6,314 bases of DNA. Origin: Deltaproteobacteria bacterium. GTDB taxonomy: Bacteria > Desulfobacterota > DSM-4660 > Desulfatiglandales > HGW-15. The stretch's first letter is position 1; every line of letters begins with the position of its first letter. A model generated the notes under the pieces. That model did not search any database. It saw nothing but the letters and a program-made list of their open reading frames with translations, and was not told the DNA's origin. A program made the translations under genes and the position numbers. Location: contig JAFGPH010000574.1 in assembly GCA_016926135.1 (NCBI GenBank), positions 1 to 6,314 on the forward strand, in the 5' to 3' direction. Shown in pieces: positions 1 through 5,083 of the stretch.

Positions 1-2
1 GC

Positions 3-80
3 GGGGGCGTAGTTCAGTTCGGTTAGAACGCCGGCCTGTCACGCCGGAGGTCGCGAGTTCGAGTCTCGTCGCTCCCGCCA
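3..80 (+). tRNA. tRNA-Asp (anticodon GTC)
   Basis: This is a complete cloverleaf that delivers aspartate to GAC/GAU codons. The acceptor stem GGGGGCG (3-9) pairs with CGCTCCC (70-76) with one G-T wobble. The D stem is GTTC (12-15) with GAAC (26-29). The anticodon stem CCGGC/GCCGG (31-35/43-47) encloses the loop CTGTCAC, whose anticodon GTC is at 38-40. The T stem GCGAG/CTCGT (53-57/65-69) encloses the loop TTCGAGT. The discriminator is G77, as expected for tRNA-Asp, and CCA (78-80) is encoded in the DNA. Its promoter must lie left of the window. A terminator follows directly, so it is the last gene of its transcript. Confidence 0.97.
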
Positions 81-92
81 GAGCAAATAACG

Positions 93-131
93 AGCCTGTT
101 ACGTTGATTGATGGCGTGACAGGCTTTTGTT
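93..131 (+). terminator. intrinsic terminator of tRNA-Asp
   Basis: AGCCTGTTACG (93-103) pairs with CGTGACAGGCT (115-125). This is an 11-bp stem with one G-T wobble and an 11-nt loop, followed by the T-rich run TTTTGTT. It begins 13 nt after the tRNA CCA end, which fits an ordinary Rho-independent terminator for the tRNA transcript. Confidence 0.9.
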
Positions 132-200
132 ATTGATGCTATCATGTCTCCGAAGGAGCAGAACCGGAGAAGGGAGATGATCCAGAGGACCTCAAGACCC

Positions 201-262
201 CGGTTAGAACGTCCCGCCTCTGAGGGCGGGAAGGTCGTCGGGTTTCGTCGCCCCCGCCAGAG
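201..262 (+). pseudogene. degenerate partial copy of tRNA-Asp (D-loop to 3' end)
   Basis: The stretch CGGTTAGAACG (201-211) is identical to 20-30 of tRNA-Asp. AGGTCG (232-237) matches 48-53. Positions 245-262 match 66-83 at 17 of 18 bases, continuing three bases past CCA. Between these blocks the anticodon arm is replaced by the hairpin TCCCGCC/GGCGGGA (212-218/225-231) with a 6-nt loop TCTGAG. The T arm is shortened and no longer forms a proper stem. No 5' acceptor strand or D-stem 5' half is visible upstream of 201, so it cannot fold as a functional tRNA. It may be a decayed tandem duplicate, or the tRNA 3' fragment left by an element that integrated at the tRNA. The call as tRNA-derived is firm; the origin is inference. 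Confidence 0.75.
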
Positions 263-268
263 ATCAAC

Positions 269-299
269 AAGGGGTGTGGTCATACCGGCCCCTTTTTTG
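269..299 (+). terminator. intrinsic terminator after the tRNA remnant
   Basis: AAGGGG (269-274) pairs with CCCCTT (289-294), and an inner GGT/ACC pairing lies beyond a small internal loop. The stem runs into six T residues (293-298). It sits 7 nt past the tRNA-like remnant, mirroring the tRNA/terminator arrangement upstream. This suggests that the remnant was once, or still is, a transcribed unit. Confidence 0.8.
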
Positions 300-333
300 T
301 TTCCGGCATGGAAAGCCTCTGCCTTGGTGATCT

Positions 334-592
334 ATGGCATATTTCGTCTATATCCTCCGCAGCCTTAAAGACGCAACCTACTTACGTGGGCTCCACGCAA
401 GATCTCACAGAGAGACTGGAGCGTCACAACCAGGGGAGGTCTAAATATACGAAAGGTAAGCGGCCATGGGAATTGGTTCATCAGGAGACTTTCCCTGATC
501 GATCCAGCGCCACCAGGCGAGAAAGAGCGATAAAATTCCGAAAGGATAAGGGATTCATCGAGTCCCCGGTTGGTGGTTCTGGGCACATGTGA
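334..592 (+). pseudogene. GIY-YIG nuclease-domain protein, frameshifted
   Basis: Two overlapping frames together make one typical small GIY-YIG (UPF0213/YhbQ-like) protein of about 85 residues. From ATG 334 the first frame reads MAYFVYILRSLKDATY, the usual beginning with the VYIL form of the GIY half. The next frame, from 383, reads YVGSTQDLTERLERHNQGRS and continues through KYTKGKRPWELV, the YIG half and the catalytic-Arg helix region. The TGA stop is at 590-592. One extra T at about 382 (TAC-T-TAC) breaks the frame; removing it restores the family sequence exactly. It is therefore a one-base pseudogene or an assembly/sequencing indel. Family members are small single-domain proteins of poorly known role, related to homing and repair nucleases. 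The gene lies just after the tRNA remnant and its terminator. A frame starting at ATG 308 reads through the second half only, and its first 25 residues lack family character. Confidence 0.85.
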
Positions 593-649
593 AGGGGAAG
601 GTGGTGGAGGATCGTGGCTGAAGTAATAAAATCAATATGTTATATCAAT

Positions 650-669
650 AACCTAAGGTTGTTTTGAGG
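650..669 (+). promoter_or_regulatory. short palindrome and ribosome binding site upstream of the membrane protein gene
   Basis: An 11-nt perfect inverted repeat, AACCT-A-AGGTT (650-660), lies in an A/T-rich intergenic stretch. It is followed by the Shine-Dalgarno-like GAGG (666-669), 5 nt before ATG 675. The A/T-rich block 618-650 may hold the promoter (for example CTGAAG at 618 and TTATAT at 640, 16 nt apart), but these matches are weak. The palindrome could be an operator; nothing else supports that. Confidence 0.35.
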
Positions 670-674
670 TTCTT

Positions 675-1193
675 ATGCCAAAGTTAAAAGCAAGAGGATT
701 AAGATGGCTCAAGGCCTTTCACCTGATTGCAGTCTGTTGCTGGGTCGGCGGTGGTGTGGCCCTGATACTGCTTTATTTCCTCAAAGAAGGGATTCCCGAT
801 GGCGGAGTTTTGTACGGAATAAACAAGAGTATTCACCACGTTGACATAGCAGTGGTTGTAATCCCAGGGGCTTTCGGCTGCCTGGCTACCGGTATCATCT
901 ATTCGTCGTTCAGTAGCTGGGGATTCTTCAAGCACACCTGGTTGATATTCAAGTGGATTGTCACGGTATGCGCCATTTTGTTCGGCACGTTTTTCCTCGG
1001 GCCCTGGGAAACGACGATGATGGAGATCTCCGGGAAACTCGGAATGTCGTCTTTGACTGACCCGGCATACCTCCACAATGAAAAGATGAACTTGATCTTT
1101 GGCACTGTCCAAGTCTTGGTGCTGATGACCACAATATTCATTTCCGTCTTCAAGCCATGGAAATCAAGGAAGGCAAAGGACAAGACCATATGA
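675..1193 (+). CDS. four-helix integral membrane protein of unknown function (CopD/DUF2269-like layout)
   Basis: This 172-residue protein has four predicted membrane helices, at about residues 13-36, 55-77, 88-109 and 138-159. Its soluble ends are short and basic: the N-terminus is MPKLKARGLR and the C-terminus is Lys-rich. The first helix contains AFHLIAVCCWVGG, a His followed by WVGG. This resembles the opening of CopD-like and DUF2269-type membrane proteins, in which conserved histidines are thought to bind metal or haem. Further histidines lie at 54, 55, 87 and 134, at or near helix ends. The start is ATG with GAGG 5 nt upstream. The gene is visibly richer in A/T than the pyr genes, which could indicate separate ancestry. 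It is transcribed toward pyrB and seems monocistronic. The membrane topology is secure; the family link is by pattern only and the function is unknown. Confidence 0.8.
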   Translation: MPKLKARGLRWLKAFHLIAVCCWVGGGVALILLYFLKEGIPDGGVLYGINKSIHHVDIAVVVIPGAFGCLATGIIYSSFSSWGFFKHTWLIFKWIVTVCAILFGTFFLGPWETTMMEISGKLGMSSLTDPAYLHNEKMNLIFGTVQVLVLMTTIFISVFKPWKSRKAKDKTI

Positions 1194-1293
1194 CAACGGC
1201 ACTGTGAGCGACGAGAGGATTCGGAGACAATTAAGGCCGCGCCAGAGGGTGACTCTGACCGTGTGCCTTATAAGCCTTGGACCTTGCACCTCT

Positions 1294-2358
1294 TCAGTAA
1301 TCCATGATCTGCTCGTGCATATTGAAGATGTAGGCAATAAGGGCGGCCCGGCTCCACATGCCGTTTCTTTCCTGCCGCCAGTACATGGCCCTCGGGTCGC
1401 GGTCGATGATCACGTCGATCTCGTCTCTACGGGGAAAGGGATGCATGATGATGGCGTTCGGTTTGAGCTGGGCCATGAGGAAAAGGGTCAGCATAAACCT
1501 GGAATGATCGGTTTTCTTGGATTCCCCCACGAACTCGTCGTGCTCGTCCTGGATGCGGGTCATGTAGATCGCATCCGCTTCGGGCAGAACCTTATCCAGC
1601 GACTGAGTTTCCACGCTGTACGGGATTGTGTGTCTTTCGAGAAAGGCGCACACGTCTTCCCTCATCTGGAAGGCGGGCGGAGCCGCATAGATGATCCTGA
1701 CCCCTTCGAAGTTCTTCATGAGGTAGGTGAGGGATCTCACGGTCCGTCCTCTCTTGAGGTCGCCGCACATGAGAATGGTCTTGCCGTCCAGCCCCCCCTG
1801 GTCTTCAAAAGAGCGCTGGAGGGTGTAGACATCCAGGATGGCCTGGGTGGGGTGCTGGTCACTTCCGGAACCGCCGTTGATGATCGGCACCGGGCGGTTG
1901 GAATAGGTGTTCAGGAGCCAGGCCGCCCGTTCGGCCATGTTCTGTCCCTTGTGACGCATGATGATGAGATCCGTATAAGAGGAAAAGGTGCGCAGGCTGT
2001 CATCGTAGCTTTCTCCCTTCACTTCCGAGGAGACACTGGTATCGCGGATTTCCGATGTCCTCATGCCCAGGATGTGACAGGCGTTCTCAAAGGAGAGATA
2101 GGTCCTGGAGGAAGGCTGGGCGAAGTAAAGCATGGCCCTCTTGTGACAGAGGACGCTCTGGAGAAAGATGGAGCCCGCCTTGCTCTTCGCAATGGTCCGC
2201 AGGCGGTTGGTGATCCGGTAGATGTCGTCGAGGATCTGGCGGTTGAGTTGCTGGGAGATGATCATGTCGAAGAGGCGGCCGTCCCTCTCGAAGCGCTTGA
2301 TCTTCACTTCGCTCGGGAGCTTCTCGAATTCTGCGTACTTCTCATCCAGGATCGTCAT
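1294..2358 (-). CDS. pyrB: aspartate carbamoyltransferase catalytic chain (long form)
   Basis: PyrB condenses carbamoyl phosphate with L-aspartate to N-carbamoyl-aspartate in the cytoplasm, the committed step of UMP synthesis. Visible sites are: SSRT (83-86), the carbamoyl-phosphate loop; K114 in SEVKGES, the equivalent of the E. coli 80s-loop Lys; R134-H135; HPTQ (169-172); GDLKRGRTVRS (199-209); R268/Q270/E272 in MTRIQDE, matching the aspartate-binding R229/Q231/E233; and HPFPRRDEI (306-314), matching the E. coli HPLPRVDEI. The length is 354 residues against about 310 usually, with roughly 30 extra residues at the N-terminus. The STRTR loop is altered to SSRTY. The chosen ATG (2358) has GGAGGA 4 nt upstream. 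The reading frame stays open 37 codons further upstream but overlaps the promoter there. No pyrI is adjacent, so its allosteric partner, if any, is elsewhere. Transcription is probably from its own promoter at 2440-2469. Confidence 0.95.
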   Translation of the reverse strand: MTILDEKYAEFEKLPSEVKIKRFERDGRLFDMIISQQLNRQILDDIYRITNRLRTIAKSKAGSIFLQSVLCHKRAMLYFAQPSSRTYLSFENACHILGMRTSEIRDTSVSSEVKGESYDDSLRTFSSYTDLIIMRHKGQNMAERAAWLLNTYSNRPVPIINGGSGSDQHPTQAILDVYTLQRSFEDQGGLDGKTILMCGDLKRGRTVRSLTYLMKNFEGVRIIYAAPPAFQMREDVCAFLERHTIPYSVETQSLDKVLPEADAIYMTRIQDEHDEFVGESKKTDHSRFMLTLFLMAQLKPNAIIMHPFPRRDEIDVIIDRDPRAMYWRQERNGMWSRAALIAYIFNMHEQIMDY

Positions 2359-2412
2359 GGGGTCCTCCGTGGTGGGATGGAGGTGATTGAGATCAGGTCC
2401 GGGGAGAATCAA

Positions 2413-2434
2413 GGGCAGGAAGCATTCCTTACCC
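2413..2434 (-). promoter_or_regulatory. hairpin in the pyrB leader
   Basis: On the transcript, GGG-TA-AGGAA-TGC-TTCCT-G-CCC forms a hairpin of 5 bp plus 3 bp with a small internal loop, at the very 5' end of the predicted pyrB leader. No T-run follows, so it is not an intrinsic terminator. It could stabilise the 5' end or control initiation. The start codon of a 10-codon mini-ORF lies in its loop region (see findings). Confidence 0.4.
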
Positions 2435-2439
2435 GCTAA

Positions 2440-2469
2440 AGGATAGAACAACGGGGTGGGGGGTGTCAA
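2440..2469 (-). promoter_or_regulatory. sigma70-type promoter for pyrB
   Basis: Read on the minus strand, TTGACA (2469-2464) is a perfect -35 box. After an 18-nt spacer comes TATCCT (2445-2440), a 4/6 match to TATAAT. Transcription would start near 2433, leaving a leader of about 75 nt before the pyrB ATG. The -35 box lies immediately after the lysM stop codon, so pyrB can be expressed independently of lysM. Confidence 0.65.
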
Positions 2470-2475
2470 CAGGGT

Positions 2476-3108
2476 TCATCTGCCCTCCACAGCGCCCACG
2501 CGAAGCCTTTGACCCTGGCGAATCGGGTCGCCCGGGGCCAGATTGTTCATCCGCATCAACTCGTCTACGCTCAGACCATAGGTGCGGCTGATTCTGTAAA
2601 GGGTCTCCCCTGTCTGGACCTCGTGGTAGAGGGTTTCCTTCGCCTTTGCAGGCGTCTCCCTGGGTGGGGCCGCGGCTGCGGCCTTTGCCTTCTCGGACTC
2701 GTTTCTGGGTGTGGGTGCCGCTTCAGCTTTCGCCCTGGCCTCCGCCAGTTTGGGTTTGGCTTCCTGCTTCTCTGCGGAAGTCCGGTCCCGGACGAGGCCC
2801 TTCTCGACCCTCTCCATTTTGTCCATGATCAAGACGTTGAATTCGGTCACCTTCGCCTCGAGTTGCGAAATCCTGAGATCCATCATCTCGATCCTGACGA
2901 GTTTTTGCTCGATCCTCTTGATCCTGCCCTCCAGGTCCGCGTAGCGGTCTTCCCTCGGGCTGTTTCCGGTTTTTCCGATGAACACCACGAGGAGGATTGC
3001 AAGCAGCACGAGTCCTCCCGCGATGTAGATGAGGGGCTCCCTCCTGTTCCCGGAGGCATCACGGGAAGTCTGTCTGGCGACTCCTCTGGCAAGATCCGTG
3101 TTTCTCAA
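2476..3108 (-). CDS. membrane-anchored coiled-coil LysM protein
   Basis: This is a 210-residue protein. It has a short cytoplasmic N-terminus (1-24), one membrane helix (about 25-45, rich in I/V/L), and a predicted coiled coil (about 55-110, with ADLEGRIKRIEQKL-type heptads). An Ala/Lys/Pro/Glu-rich linker (about 113-158) follows. A C-terminal LysM domain (161-204) begins YHEVQTGETLYRISRTYGLS and ends in the usual GQRLRV. LysM binds N-acetylglucosamine chains, so the domain most likely contacts peptidoglycan in the periplasm while the helix anchors the protein in the inner membrane. No catalytic domain is present, so a scaffold or envelope role is inferred. The start is TTG at 3108, chosen because AAGGAG (3121-3116 on the minus strand) sits 7 nt upstream and no ATG or GTG is placed as well. 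pyrB lies 117 bp downstream on the same strand. Confidence 0.88.
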   Translation of the reverse strand: MRNTDLARGVARQTSRDASGNRREPLIYIAGGLVLLAILLVVFIGKTGNSPREDRYADLEGRIKRIEQKLVRIEMMDLRISQLEAKVTEFNVLIMDKMERVEKGLVRDRTSAEKQEAKPKLAEARAKAEAAPTPRNESEKAKAAAAAPPRETPAKAKETLYHEVQTGETLYRISRTYGLSVDELMRMNNLAPGDPIRQGQRLRVGAVEGR

Positions 3109-3126
3109 TGGAGTTCTCCTTCTAGC

Positions 3127-3155
3127 ATGATAGGACAGGGGGGAGGAGACATCAA
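3127..3155 (-). promoter_or_regulatory. sigma70-type promoter for the LysM gene
   Basis: On the minus strand, TTGATG (3155-3150, a 4/6 match) is followed after exactly 17 nt by TATCAT (3132-3127, a 5/6 match). Transcription would start close to the AAGGAG ribosome binding site, giving a short leader of about 12 nt before the TTG start codon. Confidence 0.5.
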
Positions 3156-3188
3156 TACCTTTTCAAGAGAACACAGAGGTGAGATCTG

Positions 3189-3218
3189 TTGACAAATCAC
3201 CGATGAGCCTGCCATAAG
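3189..3218 (+). promoter_or_regulatory. possible promoter for the YopX-family gene
   Basis: TTGACA (3189-3194) is a perfect -35 box, with CATAAG (3213-3218, a 4/6 match) 18 nt downstream. It would fire rightward, giving a leader of about 80 nt before ATG 3308. It stands back to back with the leftward LysM promoter at 3127-3155. The weak -10 box makes this tentative. Confidence 0.4.
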
Positions 3219-3307
3219 ATACACTGCCGCTGCGTGCCGGTCGGGGAAAGACGCTTAATGGCACGCGGCCTCACAAAGTTCAAGCATTCTGTTGGGGGCT
3301 GACCTGT

Positions 3308-3691
3308 ATGGAGGAGACGAAGTTCAGGGCCTTCCACCTTCGCAGGAGGAGGATGCTGGCCGTTGTGGAGATGGATCTCTCCTGCGGTGAGATCTCGGGT
3401 CGATGGCTGGACGGTTCGATGGAGGATACGGGCAAATTGCCGATTGAGGCATGCGATCTTATGCGGTCCACCGGGATGCTCGACATGAAAGGCACGGAGA
3501 TCTATGAAGGGGATATCGTGGACGACACCCACGGGAGGATAGGGATTTTCCAGTCCTCCCTGACGGTGAAATGGGACGAGAAGGAGGACTCTCTCGGCCT
3601 GGTCGATGCCAAAGGGAAGCGCATCCCCTGGAAGACCCACCTCCAGGAGGTGATCGGAAATGTTTACCAGAAACGTTTTTATCGTCCCTGA
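3308..3691 (+). CDS. YopX-family protein (phage-type)
   Basis: This 127-residue protein has the hallmarks of the YopX family: an N-terminal KFRAF segment (5-9), the core LMRSTGMLDMKGTEIYEGDI (51-70), a beta-rich middle with VKWDEKED, and the C-terminal VIGNVYQ (115-121). The family is named after a Bacillus phage SPbeta gene and is common in prophages; its molecular role is not established. The start is ATG 3308. Only a weak G-run (GGGGG at about 3294-3298) serves as ribosome binding site, and GGAGGAG follows the ATG instead of preceding it. No other phage gene is seen nearby, so this may be an isolated domesticated copy. It runs in the same direction as the thioesterase-pyrKD cluster but is separated from it by 110 bp containing a strong hairpin. 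Confidence 0.85.
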   Translation: MEETKFRAFHLRRRRMLAVVEMDLSCGEISGRWLDGSMEDTGKLPIEACDLMRSTGMLDMKGTEIYEGDIVDDTHGRIGIFQSSLTVKWDEKEDSLGLVDAKGKRIPWKTHLQEVIGNVYQKRFYRP

Positions 3692-3745
3692 GTAGGAGTC
3701 AGACCCCTTGACAGGAGCGGGGGGGGGATCCAACGGCGGCCTGAT

Positions 3746-3773
3746 CCGGCGCTGGGATGCTCCCCAGTGTTGG
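3746..3773 (+). repeat. 11-bp hairpin between the YopX and thioesterase genes
   Basis: CCGGCGCTGGG (3746-3756) pairs along its whole length with CCCAGTGTTGG (3763-3773), using three G-U wobbles and a 6-nt loop ATGCTC. The following bases are CGGGTAGG, so there is no T-run and it is not a classical intrinsic terminator. The G-U pairs make the RNA stem stronger on the plus strand than on the minus strand. It ends 28 nt before the thioesterase ATG and about 14 nt before its ribosome binding site. It could be a processing, stability or partial-termination element. A run of nine Gs (3719-3727) lies just upstream. Confidence 0.6.
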
Positions 3774-3801
3774 CGGGTAGGTCGAAAGAGGTGACATCGA
3801 G

Positions 3802-4233
3802 ATGGATGGCAACGGATGGTTTGAGATGAGCCTGCGTGTGAGATACAAGGACACGGACCGCATGGGCGTGGTTTACTACGGGAACTACCTCACCTTTTTT
3901 GAGGTGGGCCGTGCGGAGTTGATGCGCCATCTGGGCTACGCTTACTCCAGGCTGGAGGCAGAGGGGTATAACCTCGTGGTGGCCGAAGCCAGCGCCCGAT
4001 ATCATCGAAATGTGGGGTACGACTCCATGGTCGTCGTGCGGACAAGGATCGCCGAGGTGAAAGGGGCCAGTGTGCGTTTCGACTATCGTGTGCTGGCTGA
4101 GGACGGTGGTCTCCTCGTGACCGGTCATACCCTCCATGCATGCATCAATGACGCGCAGAAACCCATCCGCCTCCCCGCAGAGGTGAAAAGGCTGATGGAG
4201 AGGGCCATGAAGCCGCCAGAGCAACCTGCCTGA
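3802..4233 (+). CDS. hotdog-fold acyl-CoA thioesterase (YbgC/4-hydroxybenzoyl-CoA thioesterase family)
   Basis: This 143-residue protein probably hydrolyses an acyl-CoA or acyl-ACP thioester in the cytoplasm. The family signature YKDTDRMGVVYYGNYLTFFE spans 15-34, with the catalytic Asp at residue 19 and the hotdog helix following (GRAELMRHLG). The C-terminal strands (ASVRFDYRVL, then GHTLHACIN) complete a single hotdog domain at normal family length. The usual VYHANY segment reads VYYGNY, as in many deltaproteobacterial and clostridial members. The ATG at 3802 has GAGGTGA 7 nt upstream; an internal ATG (codon 9) is less well supported. YbgC-type enzymes often accompany tol-pal genes, which are not here. 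Instead this gene precedes pyrK by 61 bp on the same strand. The substrate cannot be told from the sequence. Confidence 0.88.
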   Translation: MDGNGWFEMSLRVRYKDTDRMGVVYYGNYLTFFEVGRAELMRHLGYAYSRLEAEGYNLVVAEASARYHRNVGYDSMVVVRTRIAEVKGASVRFDYRVLAEDGGLLVTGHTLHACINDAQKPIRLPAEVKRLMERAMKPPEQPA

Positions 4234-4245
4234 TTCCATTCAATG

Positions 4246-4275
4246 TTGAACCTTGCCCCTTGCGCCGTGCGTAAT
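4246..4275 (+). promoter_or_regulatory. weak possible promoter before pyrK
   Basis: TTGAAC (4246-4251) and CGTAAT (4270-4275) are each 4/6 matches to the sigma70 boxes, 18 nt apart, in the 61-bp gap between the thioesterase gene and pyrK. pyrK could equally be read from upstream. Confidence 0.22.
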
Positions 4276-4294
4276 TCTCGGCTATCCTGAGGAT

Positions 4295-5083
4295 ATGTTC
4301 GAAGAGCATGCAGAGGTGGCCTTCAACAGGGCCGTCGCCCGGGATACCCGGTTGATGGGACTCAAATCGTCCGCTATCGCTGCGTCAGCCCGGCCGGGGC
4401 AGTTCGTGATGCTGAGGGTGCGTGGAGGGGTGGACCCCCTTCTGAGGCGGCCCTTTTCCATATGCGGCGTGCAGGAGAAGCTCTTCCTCATCCTTTACCG
4501 GGTGGTCGGAAAGGGCACGGGGATCATGGCGGCCGATATCCGTGAGGGTGATCGACTCCCTGTGCTCGGTCCGCTCGGCAGGGGTTTCCAGGTGCCGGCC
4601 GGAGATGGCCCGTTTCTCCTTGTCGCGGGCGGGATCGGGATCGCGCCTCTCCTGTTTCTTGCCTCCACCCTGGATCCCGGAACCCTGCATTTTATGGCGG
4701 GCTTCGGCTCCGCGGTAGAGATCATCCCCGTGCGGGAGATCCTTGGCCCGGCTGTCTCTCCGGAGATCTCAACCGATGACGGGTCCGCAGGGTATTGCGG
4801 ACTCGTGACCGATCTCCTGGAAAAGCGGCTGAGGCAGTCCGGAGTAGAAGGGGCCTCCCTCTTTACCTGCGGCCCCAAGCCCATGCTCAAGAGAATCGCC
4901 TTGATGGCCGAGGCCCGGGGCATGTCCTGCCAGGCCTCCCTGGAGTCGGCCATGGCATGTGGTCTGGGCGCATGCCAGGGCTGTGCCGTGAAGGTCTCCG
5001 CCGGTGAGGAAAGAAGCTACCACCACGTGTGCAGGGATGGGCCGGTGTTCCCTGCCCGTGCAGTCGACTGGGAGGAGCTTTGA
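4295..5083 (+). CDS. pyrK: dihydroorotate dehydrogenase B, electron-transfer subunit (FAD/[2Fe-2S])
   Basis: PyrK passes electrons from the FMN of PyrD to NAD+ through a [2Fe-2S] cluster and FAD, in a PyrD2K2 complex. The protein has 262 residues, the usual family length. Its domains run in the expected order. The FAD-binding barrel has RRPFSI (51-56) and GKGT (72-75). The NAD-binding domain has GGIGIAP (112-118) and TCGPKPML (191-198). The C-terminal cluster motif is CGLGACQGC with a fourth Cys, giving ligands C222, C227, C230 and C246; all four are present. I chose ATG 4295, where MFEEHAEV begins the normal domain. GAGG precedes it by only 2 nt, so initiation may be modest. A TTG at 4253 would add 14 residues without family character. 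Its stop overlaps the pyrD start. Confidence 0.94.
   Translation: MFEEHAEVAFNRAVARDTRLMGLKSSAIAASARPGQFVMLRVRGGVDPLLRRPFSICGVQEKLFLILYRVVGKGTGIMAADIREGDRLPVLGPLGRGFQVPAGDGPFLLVAGGIGIAPLLFLASTLDPGTLHFMAGFGSAVEIIPVREILGPAVSPEISTDDGSAGYCGLVTDLLEKRLRQSGVEGASLFTCGPKPMLKRIALMAEARGMSCQASLESAMACGLGACQGCAVKVSAGEERSYHHVCRDGPVFPARAVDWEEL

Noticed and set aside
23..283. A minus-strand frame across the tRNA and its remnant, ending in ETRTRDLRRDRPAF
   Set aside because: This is the well-known false protein made by translating the antisense of a tRNA gene.
1194..1293. A shared terminator between the convergent membrane-protein and pyrB genes
   Set aside because: Only a short CAGAG/CTCTG hairpin (1243-1257) and a CTTATAAG palindrome are visible, with no T-run on either strand.
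1204..2439. A 411-codon open frame on the plus strand opposite pyrB
   Set aside because: It is the antisense of pyrB, which has all family motifs, a good ribosome binding site and a promoter. The plus-strand product shows no recognisable domain.
2509..3192. A 227-codon plus-strand frame opposite the LysM gene
   Set aside because: It is the low-complexity antisense of a gene with clear TM, coiled-coil and LysM features.
3708..3740. TTGACA at 3708 as a promoter for the thioesterase gene
   Set aside because: No acceptable -10 box exists 15-20 nt downstream, where the sequence is a G-run and GC-rich.
3197..4239. Long minus-strand frames opposite the YopX and thioesterase genes
   Set aside because: They have no domain character and lie fully opposite well-supported genes.
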